DNA of 64,000 bases. Source: JABCPE02 sp963516675 (GTDB taxonomy: Bacteria; Bacteroidota; Bacteroidia; Flavobacteriales; Weeksellaceae). Both the position numbers and the translations under genes were made by a program. The notes beneath the pieces were generated by a model. The model made no database searches, was not told where the DNA came from, and saw only the letters and a list, made by a program, of their open reading frames with translations. How positions within the stretch are numbered: position 1 is the stretch's first letter; the number at the start of each line of letters is the position of its first letter. Below, piece by piece: positions 16,259 to 25,796 of the stretch. The stretch lies in NCBI GenBank assembly GCA_963516675.1, contig CAUQBH010000011.1, forward strand, positions 1 through 64,000. Reading direction: 5' to 3'.

Positions 16259-19126
16259 TTATTTTTCTATTTTTTTACCTTTAAAGAAGTCAAAGGCAAG
16301 AAGTGATGATACGAATATAGTAGAGAATGTTCCCGAAACCACCCCTAACAATAGGGCGAACATAAATCCTTTCAAATTCTCTCCTCCAAAAATAAATATC
16401 GCCAACACCACCAAAAGAACTGTCAATGAAGTGTTTATCGTTCTACCCAGCGTTCCAGATATAGAATCATTAAACAACTGTGCCAGTGTTCTTTCTCTTC
16501 CATCTTTTAGGTTTTCTCTGATACGGTCAAAAATAATCACCGTGTCATTTATAGAGTACCCAAGAACTGTGAGTATCGCCGCGATGAAATCTTGGTTAAT
16601 CTCCATATTAAACGGCATCACACTATGGAACAGCGAGAACGCTCCTAATATGATGGTGGCATCAAACGCCAAACCTATAATCGCACCCAGTGAAAACTGC
16701 CATCTTCTGAATCGAAGCAATATATATGCGAAAATACCTAATAATGAACCTAATACAGCCAGAGCTCCGCCCATCTTGATATCATCTGCTACCGTAGGCC
16801 CTACCTTTGTAGAGGAAACTATTCCTATTGGGTTTTCAGCTGCAGATTTAAACTCTTCAAAAGTCAAATTCGCAGGAAGCTGATTTTTAAGCCCTTGATA
16901 TAGTTTTTGGTCAATTTCTTGGTCAGCTTTCAGAGATTCATCTCCTATTTTATAATCCGTAGTGATTTTCAACTGCTGGTCATTCCCAAAAGTCTTGATA
17001 TCGATAGAACTTGCCTCTCCTTTTTCATTTTTAAAAACTTGTGAAAGACTGCCTTTTACAGATTCTACATCCACAATTTTATCAAATTTCACTACAAAAC
17101 TTCTTCCCCCAGTAAAATCAATACCATATTTAAATCCATTCGTTGCAATAGACCCTATAGAAACTGCCACCAATACAGCAGAAATAACATACATTACCTT
17201 TCTCTTTGCTATAAAATCTACCCAAATATTTCGGAATAAATTCTTAGTCATCGGTGTCCAAACAGACAATGATTTTCCTTTCTCTAATCTACTAAATATC
17301 ATTACCCTAGACATCAAAACAGAAGTAAAGAAAGTCATTATCAGACCGATAAGCAATGTCACCGCAAAACCTTGGATAGGTCCTGTTCCGAAAATATAAA
17401 GAACTAACGCCGTAAGAATGGATGTAAGCTGTCCATCAATAATCGCAGATAGAGCATCATTAAACCCATCATTATAAGCTGTTTTAATATCTTTTCCTGC
17501 AAAAAGCTGCTCTCTTGTTCTTTCATAAATGATCACATTGGTATCCACCGCCATTGCCATCGTTAGAACAATACCCGCAATCCCTGGAAGCGTAAGCGTA
17601 GCATCCATAGAATCCATGATTCCAAAAAGGAAAAACAGGTTGAATATCATAGCGATAACAGCATAAACTCCCGCACCTCCATAGTAGAAAATAATATATG
17701 CTATGATGATACAAAACGCTGCCACAAACGACCAAAGCCCCGCCTGAATAGACTCCTCCCCTAGAGAAGGTCCTACTACATCAGCCTGAACAATCTTCGC
17801 GCTAGCAGGAAGTTTTCCTGCACTTAGTACATTTACTAAATCTTTCGCTTCATCTTCCGTGAAGTTCCCACTAATCTGAGAGTTTCCATTAGGAATTGGC
17901 TCATTCACATTCGGTGCTGTATAAACTCTGTTATCCAAAGTAACAGCAATAGGTCTTCCTACATTTTTTTCTGTAAGAGATTTCCATTCTTTAGTTCCAT
18001 TAGCATCCATCTGCATATCCACTACTATCCTTCTCATCTGGTCATAATCCACTCTTGCAGACTCCACAGCACCATCAATAGGCGCTTTTTTACTAGCATT
18101 GCTCTTTATGGCATAAAGTTCCAAATAATCAGGCGCATCCTCTTGTGGTTTGTATGCCCACATAAAGTCCACATATCTAAGGTTAGACGGTCTAGCTTCT
18201 TTTGCAATTTCACTATTGAGAATTTTATTAACTGCTGCTGTGTCAGAAAGTTTGACAGTTGCCACAGCATTAGATCTTAGTTTATCTAAATTGAGAGCTT
18301 TAGTAAGGTTGAACCCTTTTTTCACTCCCATAGAATCGCCTTTTACGATAACATTTTTGCTCATTTCCTCCAAGTAAGGGAAAACTTCTTGGATTGTTCC
18401 CACTTCCCAAAACTGAAGTTTTGCAGAAGTCTGGAGCATTTGTTTCACTCTATCTATGTCTTTGATACCAGGCATTTCTACCAAGATTCTTCCTGTCCCT
18501 GGCACCTGCTGTACATTCGGCTGGGTAACTCCCATCTTGTCGATACGAGTTCTGATAACCTCATAGGCAGCTCCTATACTCGCTTCTATTTTCTTAGTGA
18601 TGATTTTTTTAACCTCTTCATCAGGAGTATTAAATTTTATCTCACTGCTCAAATTTTGTGTCCCAAACACCTCTGGGCTGGCAAGTTTTAGATTTGCTCC
18701 CTTTTCTTTATTAACAATATCAAACTGAACAAAGAAATTCTGAATATACGAATTGGTAGAGTTTTCTTGTGCTTTATCCGTTCTATCCAAAGCCTCTACA
18801 AAAACAGGGTTTGTAGAATAGTCAGCCAGATTGGTCACCAAATCTCTTTGGTTGATTTCCAAAAGGACATTGATACCTCCTTTTAGGTCAAGCCCCAGCT
18901 TCATCTCACGCTCCTTGGCATTAGTGTAGTATAGCTTCGTAAAGCCAAGATTCAGAGTGTCTTTAGAAAGTTTGTCTAGTTCTTTCTGATATTTTTCTTC
19001 ATTATTTCCTGCTAATGCCTTCGCTTCGCTTTCTATTTTATTGGCATACCAAGTCGGCAAAAGCTCTGTGATACAGATAAGCCCAAGGGCAATAGCAATG
19101 ATAGTAATAAGACCTTTTCCTTGCAT
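16259..19126 (-). CDS. secDF: Fused protein translocase subunit SecDF
   Basis: SecDF uses the proton gradient to pull exported proteins through SecYEG from the periplasmic side. The 955-residue protein joins SecD (about residues 1-600) and SecF (about 640-955). SecD shows LGLDLKGGINVLLEI, RIDKMGVTQPNVQ, the PGTGRILVEMPGI region and TLPGIAGIVLTMAMAVDTNVIIYERTRE-type helices. SecF shows the GIDFTGGRSFVVKF and GYSINDTVIIFDRIRENL motifs. About twelve membrane helices are expected. The fusion is normal for Bacteroidetes. A TATATTTG -7 element lies 29 bp upstream and a terminator follows. Confidence 0.96.
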   Translation of the reverse strand: MQGKGLITIIAIALGLICITELLPTWYANKIESEAKALAGNNEEKYQKELDKLSKDTLNLGFTKLYYTNAKEREMKLGLDLKGGINVLLEINQRDLVTNLADYSTNPVFVEALDRTDKAQENSTNSYIQNFFVQFDIVNKEKGANLKLASPEVFGTQNLSSEIKFNTPDEEVKKIITKKIEASIGAAYEVIRTRIDKMGVTQPNVQQVPGTGRILVEMPGIKDIDRVKQMLQTSAKLQFWEVGTIQEVFPYLEEMSKNVIVKGDSMGVKKGFNLTKALNLDKLRSNAVATVKLSDTAAVNKILNSEIAKEARPSNLRYVDFMWAYKPQEDAPDYLELYAIKSNASKKAPIDGAVESARVDYDQMRRIVVDMQMDANGTKEWKSLTEKNVGRPIAVTLDNRVYTAPNVNEPIPNGNSQISGNFTEDEAKDLVNVLSAGKLPASAKIVQADVVGPSLGEESIQAGLWSFVAAFCIIIAYIIFYYGGAGVYAVIAMIFNLFFLFGIMDSMDATLTLPGIAGIVLTMAMAVDTNVIIYERTREQLFAGKDIKTAYNDGFNDALSAIIDGQLTSILTALVLYIFGTGPIQGFAVTLLIGLIMTFFTSVLMSRVMIFSRLEKGKSLSVWTPMTKNLFRNIWVDFIAKRKVMYVISAVLVAVSIGSIATNGFKYGIDFTGGRSFVVKFDKIVDVESVKGSLSQVFKNEKGEASSIDIKTFGNDQQLKITTDYKIGDESLKADQEIDQKLYQGLKNQLPANLTFEEFKSAAENPIGIVSSTKVGPTVADDIKMGGALAVLGSLLGIFAYILLRFRRWQFSLGAIIGLAFDATIILGAFSLFHSVMPFNMEINQDFIAAILTVLGYSINDTVIIFDRIRENLKDGRERTLAQLFNDSISGTLGRTINTSLTVLLVVLAIFIFGGENLKGFMFALLLGVVSGTFSTIFVSSLLAFDFFKGKKIEK

Positions 19127-19154
19127 TATGAATTATAATTTTTATTTAAGTTTG

Positions 19155-19162
19155 CAAATATA
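19155..19162 (-). promoter_or_regulatory. -7 element of secDF
   Basis: CAAATATA reads TATATTTG on the minus strand, 29 bp before the secDF ATG. No good -33 TTG is found at the standard spacing. Confidence 0.5.
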
Positions 19163-19230
19163 ATCAAATTCACTGAAAATTTTATACTTAGAATAAATAA
19201 GATAAAATTTTTATCCTCTAAACTTCATAA

Positions 19231-19260
19231 AAAAAGAGACACATATAGTATCTCTTTTTT
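19231..19260 (-). terminator. Terminator of the repeat surface-protein gene
   Basis: AAAAAGAGA and TCTCTTTTTT pair around a twelve-base loop; on the minus strand a T run follows the stem, just after the stop codon at 19284. Confidence 0.8.
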
Positions 19261-19283
19261 ATAAAATATGAAATTTTTAAAAA

Positions 19284-21611
19284 TTATTGTCCTAAATAGA
19301 CTACTTCTATTCTATTTCTTGGAGCCCAAGTAGGATGGAATCTTAACTTTCCTCTATTAGCATTTACTCTAAAACTAACTCTATCTCCTGCTGTAAGACC
19401 TATTATATTAGAATAGTGCTGGTTAAAATAATCTCCTGCTGATACATAACTATATGTCTCATCTGCATCTATCCATGGCGCACCATTTAAGAGCATGATA
19501 AAGTATAGATTTCTAGTACCTGTTTCCCATGCATTCTGAAGGAAAGAGTGGAATAACACTAGGTACTTACCTGTTTTAGGAGCTATAAAATCATTAATTC
19601 CAGGTATTGGTTGAGTTGTAGCTGGTTGCAAGTCATAATTAACTGTTGTACGAGCATATTGTCTTGCAAAGTCAGCAATTGGCGGTGCTGGTTCTTTCCA
19701 TGTTCCTACTCCATTAGCATCACTAGTAAGGACTTTACCTGCTCCTTGGTTTGTGTCTTGTATCTTGATAGCGTTTGGTCCATTAGTTACAATATGAACT
19801 TTAGAATCTGGTTTATAAGTACCAATTCCCACATTAGGACTAAAACTATGTCCATTCTGATATCCTAAGATAATAGTATTATCATTTGAATTAGCTGTTG
19901 TAAGTGCACTAGATCCTATTCCATTTCCTATCGCTATTACATTATCTAGTTCTCCTGTAGACACAGATTGGAAATTAGCACTACCTATGTGGATATTATT
20001 ATGTCCTTTTACCCATCCACCAGATCCATTACCAAGGGCAATGTTATTATTTCCTACTGTATTATTTTGTAGCGCATTTAAACCTTGGGCATTATTATGT
20101 TGTCCTGTAGTATTGTTTGCTAATGCACTTGTTCCTAATGCAATATTATAAGCCCCTGAAGTATTTGCTCCTAAAACTTCATTTCCAACAGCCACATTAT
20201 AATTTCCACCATTATTAGAAACCAAAGAAAGATTTCCAATAGCCACATTTCCCATTCCTGCTGCGTTATTCGTTAATGTAGAATTTCCTATACCCACATT
20301 ATAATTTCCTGTAGTATTCTTAGTAAGAGCATTGGTTCCTAGCCCCACATTATGACTCCCTGTAGTGTTATTAGAAAGAGCAGAATGTCCTAATCCCACA
20401 TTACTCATCCCTACTGTATTTTTACTAAGAGCATATAATCCAAGCCCCACATTATGATTCCCTGCAGTATTGAAACGAAGAGCATCGTACCCAAGCCCCA
20501 CATTATAACTTCCTGAAATATTATTCTGTAATGCCTGAGAGCCAATACCTATATTACTATCTCCCACTGTATTTGTCATCAATGATTTTTGACCAATACC
20601 AATATTAAAATTCCCTCCAATATTAGATGTAAGAGAAGTAGTTCCTAATGCGATATTATTTTCTCCTGTGGTATTTGCTTTCAAAGCTTCTGTTCCAAAA
20701 GCCATGTTATTATTACCACTAGTATTGCTATATAATGCAAAATGTCCTAATGCCATATTACGATGCCCCACTGTATTACTATATAATGCACCAAATCCAT
20801 TAGCCACATTACTCGATCCTGTTGTATTATTATAGAGTGTATTGTAACCAATTGCTGTGTTATTAGCTCCTGTTGTATTTCTATATAGAGCATCAGTACC
20901 GACAGCCACATTTCCAATACCAGAAACAGTATGATACAAAGCATTTTCCCCAACAGCCACATTATACATACCTCCTGTGTTAGAATACAATGTATTAGCA
21001 CCAACCCCTACATTTCCTCTTCCTACTTGATTAGAATGGAGAGATCTTATACCCAATGCCACATTATTAACCCCAGTAGTATTAGAACGCAAAGCATCTA
21101 ATCCTACAGCTATATTATGAGAACCACTTGTATTGGAGAATAAAGCATCTTTTCCTATACCTATATTATGAGGGCCTGTTCCTACTCCACTACCATTTCC
21201 GCCTACACCAGCATCCTGTGTAATGTGGCTATTAGTTCCCACTAATCTAAGGTCTTGCTCCTGCATAACTCCTTCTGCTATTTTTACCCATTTACTAGTT
21301 GCAGTGCTGTAATAATAAAAACCTTTAGAAGTTACATTAGTTGTAGTAGATGTAGTAGCTCCTGAAAAGTCAGAAACATACACCAATGTAGACTCTTTCA
21401 AATTAGCAGCAGCGATTGTATTCAATCTTGCTTTGCTTAGCCTAGGAACGAGCATCCCTTCATTAGAAGTTGCTCCTACTACCGAATTTGCTGCATTTGG
21501 TTTTATATCCAAAGTAGCTTCAGGATTATTTGTATTTATCCCTACTTTCCCCATTTGGGAATATGCTAACCCCATAGTTAGCACCCCTAATAAAATAAAG
21601 TGTTTTTTCAT
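19284..21611 (-). CDS. Exported surface protein with 22 17-residue head-type repeats and a C1q/TNF-like end
   Basis: The 775-residue protein has a signal peptide (1-19, ending AYSQ), then GKVGINTNNPEATLDI, a start typical of large flavobacterial surface and structural proteins. Residues 146-519 consist of 22 repeats of exactly 17 residues with the pattern GxxNVAxGxxALxxNTx, followed by degenerate copies. Such repeats resemble YadA-like trimeric head repeats, with a left-handed beta-roll. After a second GIGTYKPDSKVHI block, the last 130 residues look like a C1q/TNF-type jelly roll, often found at the tip of fibres. A trimeric fibre or adhesin is inferred. It has no recognisable T9SS sorting domain, so how it is fixed to the surface is unclear. 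A well-formed promoter and a leader stem-loop lie upstream. Confidence 0.8.
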   Translation of the reverse strand: MKKHFILLGVLTMGLAYSQMGKVGINTNNPEATLDIKPNAANSVVGATSNEGMLVPRLSKARLNTIAAANLKESTLVYVSDFSGATTSTTTNVTSKGFYYYSTATSKWVKIAEGVMQEQDLRLVGTNSHITQDAGVGGNGSGVGTGPHNIGIGKDALFSNTSGSHNIAVGLDALRSNTTGVNNVALGIRSLHSNQVGRGNVGVGANTLYSNTGGMYNVAVGENALYHTVSGIGNVAVGTDALYRNTTGANNTAIGYNTLYNNTTGSSNVANGFGALYSNTVGHRNMALGHFALYSNTSGNNNMAFGTEALKANTTGENNIALGTTSLTSNIGGNFNIGIGQKSLMTNTVGDSNIGIGSQALQNNISGSYNVGLGYDALRFNTAGNHNVGLGLYALSKNTVGMSNVGLGHSALSNNTTGSHNVGLGTNALTKNTTGNYNVGIGNSTLTNNAAGMGNVAIGNLSLVSNNGGNYNVAVGNEVLGANTSGAYNIALGTSALANNTTGQHNNAQGLNALQNNTVGNNNIALGNGSGGWVKGHNNIHIGSANFQSVSTGELDNVIAIGNGIGSSALTTANSNDNTIILGYQNGHSFSPNVGIGTYKPDSKVHIVTNGPNAIKIQDTNQGAGKVLTSDANGVGTWKEPAPPIADFARQYARTTVNYDLQPATTQPIPGINDFIAPKTGKYLVLFHSFLQNAWETGTRNLYFIMLLNGAPWIDADETYSYVSAGDYFNQHYSNIIGLTAGDRVSFRVNANRGKLRFHPTWAPRNRIEVVYLGQ
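20055..21176 (-). repeat. 51-bp coding repeat, 22 units
   Basis: Twenty-two consecutive units of 51 bp encode the 17-residue repeat of the surface protein, with no unit-length variation. Codon choice varies between units, so the DNA repeats have diverged and the length conservation appears to be selected at protein level. Confidence 0.9.
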
Positions 21612-21642
21612 ATATTTATTTTTTAATATGTTCTTCTTTTAA

Positions 21643-21674
21643 TCAATGAATTTATATTTAACTAGATTCATTGA
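21643..21674 (-). promoter_or_regulatory. Stem-loop in the 5' leader of the surface-protein gene
   Basis: TCAATGAAT and ATTCATTGA form a perfect 9-bp inverted repeat with a 14-base loop. It lies between the predicted transcript start (near 21695) and the start codon at 21611, without a T tract, so it is more likely a leader structure or operator than a terminator. Confidence 0.5.
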
Positions 21675-21700
21675 AAATGTAGAATTTAAGTTTAAAAATA

Positions 21701-21730
21701 CAAAGATAATATTTTTTATTATCCTAGCAA
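21701..21730 (-). promoter_or_regulatory. Promoter of the surface-protein gene
   Basis: On the minus strand TTG (21728-21730), 19 bp and TATCTTTG (21701-21708) give a perfect Bacteroidetes promoter. The predicted leader is about 80 nt. Confidence 0.7.
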
Positions 21731-21731
21731 C

Positions 21732-21767
21732 AAAAAAGAACCCTTATTTTTAAGAGTTCTTTTTTTA
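21732..21767 (-). terminator. Terminator of the subtilase gene
   Basis: AAGAAC-CTTA and TAAG-GTTCTT pair with single mismatches and A/T tracts on both sides. It lies right at the end of the subtilase gene and overlaps its last codons slightly. Confidence 0.8.
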
Positions 21768-21768
21768 T

Positions 21769-23922
21769 TTATTGTTTTCTGATTTTCTTACTCAGTTTAT
21801 GATTTGCAGAAGATGCCGTCAGGACATATATTCCTGCTGGAAGTCCAGAGAAATCTACATCATAAGTCTGCACGCTACTAGGAGCTATACTTCTGATGAG
21901 TCTTCCTGACATATCAAAAATCTTGATATTATTAATATTTTCTACAAATTTCACATTTACCTTATTATTCCCATCCGCCAATAATGTAGGAGAAGCCTCT
22001 GCTGGTATCACCTCTGGAGTTGGAATCTCGGTATAACCCGTTACTATCATAGAATAAACTTGCTTTTCTGTATTTGCTCCATCATTATTCACCAAAGTTC
22101 CTTTATTAGACACTTCTATTTTGTAAATTCCTGCTGCTGGCTGGTCTATAAGAACCTGCTCTACATTGTCTACTGTATTATCTCCTTTTATCGCTGGGTT
22201 ACGCGGAGCATTCACATCCAATTTCCATGGATAATGAACCTCATTAGTTTGAACATTAGTTATTCTTAAATCTAAATCATTTACCAATTTAGATGTTCTA
22301 TCATTATGAGCTTCGCTATATGTATTATAGTTAGAATTCTTATTAGATGGATCTGTCCAAACAATAGTAGCTTTAAGTGGTTGTGAACCATCAGTTTTTA
22401 CCAAAAATTCATTCTTTTTAGCGTTTTTGAGTTCTTTATCTTCAAAGATAACTTTATTTTGTTTTTTCTGAACTAATAGCTCTGCTCCTTTCTTAGCATC
22501 TACAAATCCCCATCCATACCAAACATCTGGCCCTATATTTCCTGCCTCTTGCGCTGTATGAATAAGAAGATTTTTAGCTGATGCTGCATTGAGCTTTTGC
22601 CCTGCAAAAAGCGACTGATAAATCTGACTCCAAAGCCCTAAAATTCCCGTAACTTGCGGAGCAGAAAAAGAAGTCCCATTTCCTATACCATAAGTAGTTG
22701 ATCCTGCAGCAGATGTAGAAGGATATAACACTGTACTTCCCACCCCTGCAATGTCTGGCTTAATAGCTCCATCATCACGAGGTCCAGCACTACTATAATC
22801 AGCCTTAACCACATCAGACACCTGAGTATATCTTCCGTCAAACCCTTCCTCGGCAGTTCTGATTTTTTCAGTAGCCCCTACTGTGATAATGTTCTTAGCA
22901 ACAGCTCCTGTTGGGATACAATCATATTCAGCCGCACAATTATCCTGAGGAGCTGCATCTGTAGATGAAAACTGTCCCCAAGTTCCATCAGATTTTCTAT
23001 AATAAGCAGGATACATTGGTGTTGAGGCAGGGCCATCTCCATAGGAATTCCCTGCAGATTTCACCACCACCATATAAGGATTATTGTATACTATATCATC
23101 CAACTCTTTATCCCTATTATAGTATGTTCCATTTAAATCATATGATTGCCCAGTTGCTGGGACATACGAACCACTCCAATACCAAGCAACCCCCATAGAA
23201 CCATTATTCAAATTCCATCCTATAACATTACCATAAGAGTGGTTAGATAAAGCAGGTTTACTATCTCTTATTTTAGCTGAAATATCTTTTTCTTCTGTCT
23301 CCCCATCAAGAGTAGAATTCCCAAAATAATAACTATCAAAAACAGCCTCTGGCATCATTCCTTTGGTATTCATCACAACTCTAATAGGACTTCCATCTTT
23401 TTTTCGTGAAGTCACATTTAGGCTTTGACCTTTACTTCCCATCATTCCAGTTACTCCTGTAGCATGACTACTGTAAGGTACTGTATCAGCCTCTTTATTA
23501 GTTATTCTAGCACTGCTTCCAAAGTCTGAATGCTCAGCATAAACACGCCCACCATCAAAAACAGACACTTTCATCCCTTCTCCATTAAAACTTCCTGTAA
23601 GTCCATCTATAGTCCCTTCTTGAATAGCATCTACATTAGAGTTTTTAATTTGGTCTGTGTCATAAGATTTTAGAAAATATGGAATTCCCCCAAAGAAAAA
23701 AGAAATAGTCTCTCTTTCTTTCTTTAGGTCTTGTTTAATAACACTTTCTGATTTTGGATTTTCAGTAGAATTATTTCTATAAACCTCCTTCTGAGCGTAG
23801 AATTCAAATTGTTTGAACAATTGCTTTCTCCTCTCATCCATTTCCTTCTTTAGTTTGTCATTACCCTGCTGAGCATTTAGTAAACTCCCTAAGAGTAAAG
23901 CAACTAGTACATTTCTTCTCAT
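21769..23922 (-). CDS. Secreted subtilisin-like serine peptidase with T9SS sorting domain
   Basis: This S8-family protease has a signal peptide (1-17, ending LLNAQ) and a helical acidic/basic pro-region (about 20-75). The catalytic domain carries D123 (VSVFDGG), H153 (SSHATGV), the oxyanion N292 (SAGNSYG) and S418 (GTSFSAPQ). A P-proprotein/CUB-like beta domain follows (about 500-630). The last 75 residues form a type A C-terminal domain (VNVKFVENINNIKIFDMSGRL, GIYVLT, KKIRKQ) recognised by the type IX secretion system. The enzyme should thus be exported by Sec and then T9SS, and attached to the surface or released. I start at the ATG at 23922; a TTG further upstream is also in frame. Confidence 0.93.
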   Translation of the reverse strand: MRRNVLVALLLGSLLNAQQGNDKLKKEMDERRKQLFKQFEFYAQKEVYRNNSTENPKSESVIKQDLKKERETISFFFGGIPYFLKSYDTDQIKNSNVDAIQEGTIDGLTGSFNGEGMKVSVFDGGRVYAEHSDFGSSARITNKEADTVPYSSHATGVTGMMGSKGQSLNVTSRKKDGSPIRVVMNTKGMMPEAVFDSYYFGNSTLDGETEEKDISAKIRDSKPALSNHSYGNVIGWNLNNGSMGVAWYWSGSYVPATGQSYDLNGTYYNRDKELDDIVYNNPYMVVVKSAGNSYGDGPASTPMYPAYYRKSDGTWGQFSSTDAAPQDNCAAEYDCIPTGAVAKNIITVGATEKIRTAEEGFDGRYTQVSDVVKADYSSAGPRDDGAIKPDIAGVGSTVLYPSTSAAGSTTYGIGNGTSFSAPQVTGILGLWSQIYQSLFAGQKLNAASAKNLLIHTAQEAGNIGPDVWYGWGFVDAKKGAELLVQKKQNKVIFEDKELKNAKKNEFLVKTDGSQPLKATIVWTDPSNKNSNYNTYSEAHNDRTSKLVNDLDLRITNVQTNEVHYPWKLDVNAPRNPAIKGDNTVDNVEQVLIDQPAAGIYKIEVSNKGTLVNNDGANTEKQVYSMIVTGYTEIPTPEVIPAEASPTLLADGNNKVNVKFVENINNIKIFDMSGRLIRSIAPSSVQTYDVDFSGLPAGIYVLTASSANHKLSKKIRKQ

Positions 23923-23993
23923 AATATACAAATTTTAAAGTTTTCTATTATTGGGTGTAAAATTACAAAAATTATTGATTTCACACTATTTTT

Positions 23994-25019
23994 TTATTTT
24001 ATTTTATTTTTATTCAACCATTCATGATATGCTTTTGCATTTTTCGCATGCTCTATATCAGAATCCGTGAATTTATGATAACCCAACTTTTCAGGGTCTG
24101 CACACATAAAGATATAATTGTTTTTTTCGGCATTCAGCACATTATCCACCGCTGCTTTATTTACCATACAGATAGGCCCTGGCGGAATTCCTGCGTTTGC
24201 GTAGGTGTTATATGGCGATGGGTGTTTTAGGTCTTTATTGTAAATTCTCTTTATTTGCTTTGTGAAATTATGCTCTTTGTTAATGGCATAAATTACCGTA
24301 GGGTCAGACTGAAGTTTCATTCCCTTTTCATAGCGGTTTAGATAAAGCCCCGCTATGGTTTTCTGCTCATCTTCTTTCCCTCCCGATTCTTTCTGAACAA
24401 CGGAAGCAAGCGCATAGATTTGCTCTCTTGTCAGCCCCAGTTTCTGCTCTTTGGCTTTTCTCTCCTCTGTCCAAAATTCATTGTAATCTTTTTCAAATTT
24501 TTTGAAAAACTCCTCTGGTGTCACCGTCCAATAAAACTGATAAGTATCTGAAAAGAAATATATTTTCAAATCCTCTGCCGAGTTTAGTCCTTTTTCCTGA
24601 GCGATTCTATCAAACACTGTCACAAATCCCAAAGAATCCTCCTGCGTTTTCCTCGCCACACGCCCTATCATCTGATAAACATCATCAAAATCCTTTATTC
24701 TAAAAGTATCCTCTGTCTGCAGTCCTGCTTTCAGCATGTTGACCAGCTTTGTATTATCATCACCTTCCTTTACTCTATATCTTCCAGCTCTGAGAAATTT
24801 TCCCAAATGCTTAGATTCCGCCACATCTCGGAAAGCCTCCATATCAGCTATATACGGTTTTATACTATCCAAAACTTGGTCTAAATTCGCATCTTTTGGC
24901 ACCAGAAAATATCCAGATTTTTTGACATTATTCCCTTTATATTTTTTATATAAAGTATATCCAAAAAATCCTCCACCAATTAGGAGCAATCCTAAAAAAA
25001 CTATAATTACTTTTTTCAT
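23994..25019 (-). CDS. mltG: Endolytic transglycosylase MltG
   Basis: MltG cuts glycan strands during peptidoglycan synthesis and is thought to set glycan length. A single N-terminal membrane helix (about 4-22) anchors a periplasmic LysM-like region and the YceG catalytic domain. The catalytic glutamate is E211 in SVVQKESGGK. Other family motifs are RLGMKLQSDPTV-like (here KGMKLQSDPTVIYA), SPYNTY and GIPPGPICMVNKAA. The 341-residue length is usual. It is followed on the same strand side by dapF, with 9 bp between them. Confidence 0.95.
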   Translation of the reverse strand: MKKVIIVFLGLLLIGGGFFGYTLYKKYKGNNVKKSGYFLVPKDANLDQVLDSIKPYIADMEAFRDVAESKHLGKFLRAGRYRVKEGDDNTKLVNMLKAGLQTEDTFRIKDFDDVYQMIGRVARKTQEDSLGFVTVFDRIAQEKGLNSAEDLKIYFFSDTYQFYWTVTPEEFFKKFEKDYNEFWTEERKAKEQKLGLTREQIYALASVVQKESGGKEDEQKTIAGLYLNRYEKGMKLQSDPTVIYAINKEHNFTKQIKRIYNKDLKHPSPYNTYANAGIPPGPICMVNKAAVDNVLNAEKNNYIFMCADPEKLGYHKFTDSDIEHAKNAKAYHEWLNKNKIK

Positions 25020-25028
25020 TTTTTAATC

Positions 25029-25796
25029 TTATTTGAAAACACCCTCAAAGACATATTCCGCAGGGCCTTCCAGCCAAATATTTCTAAATCCTGCCTCGTG
25101 CTTTTCTGCATAAACTTTCAGATTTCCGCCAAGTGTTTTTACAGAAACCTCTCCTCCACCAAATTCATTCATAAATGTAAGACAGCTCGCCGTTACTCCC
25201 GTTCCACAACTGTATGTTTCATCCTCCACGCCCCTTTCGTAAGTCCTCACAAACACTTCATTGTCAGATATTTTAGAAACAAAGTTTACATTTATTCCTT
25301 CTTTTTTATAAGGCTCAGAATTTCTGATTTCGTATCCGTTTTTATAAACATCTAGATTTTGCACATTTTCCACATATCTCACAAAATGCGGTGAACCTGT
25401 ATTCAATTGATAATCAGCATCTATTTTAATAATTTCTGGAACATCTATCATTTTCAGCTTCACTACATTTCCATTGATTTCAGCCTCATGAAGCCCATCT
25501 ATGGCATTAAATTTAACTTTGTTATTAAAAACATTCAAAAAATGCGCAAAAGCCACGATACAGCGCCCTCCGTTACCACACATCGTGCTTTCGTTCCCAT
25601 CTGAATTATAATAAATCATCTGAAAATCAAGGCTTTCATGGTTTTCCAATAAAATCAAACCATCGGCACCAATTCCGAAACGGCGGTCGCACATTTTTTT
25701 TACTAAATCTACATCATTTTTAGGAAAAGACTGATTTCTATTATCTATCATAATGAAGTCATTTCCAGTCCCTTGATATTTATAAAATTTAATCAT
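25029..25796 (-). CDS. dapF: Diaminopimelate epimerase
   Basis: DapF converts LL- to meso-diaminopimelate for peptidoglycan and lysine. The two catalytic cysteines are C73 in MCGNGGRC and C197 in SCGTGVTA. GTGNDFIMID at the N-terminus and the 255-residue length match the family. Its start overlaps the end of the Crp/Fnr gene by 8 bp, and mltG follows after 9 bp, so the three are likely one transcript joining regulation, precursor supply and wall growth. Confidence 0.96.
   Translation of the reverse strand: MIKFYKYQGTGNDFIMIDNRNQSFPKNDVDLVKKMCDRRFGIGADGLILLENHESLDFQMIYYNSDGNESTMCGNGGRCIVAFAHFLNVFNNKVKFNAIDGLHEAEINGNVVKLKMIDVPEIIKIDADYQLNTGSPHFVRYVENVQNLDVYKNGYEIRNSEPYKKEGINVNFVSKISDNEVFVRTYERGVEDETYSCGTGVTASCLTFMNEFGGGEVSVKTLGGNLKVYAEKHEAGFRNIWLEGPAEYVFEGVFK

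Noticed and set aside
16245..16883. Plus-strand 212-residue frame opposite secDF
   Set aside because: It mirrors the codon pattern of secDF and has no motif of its own.
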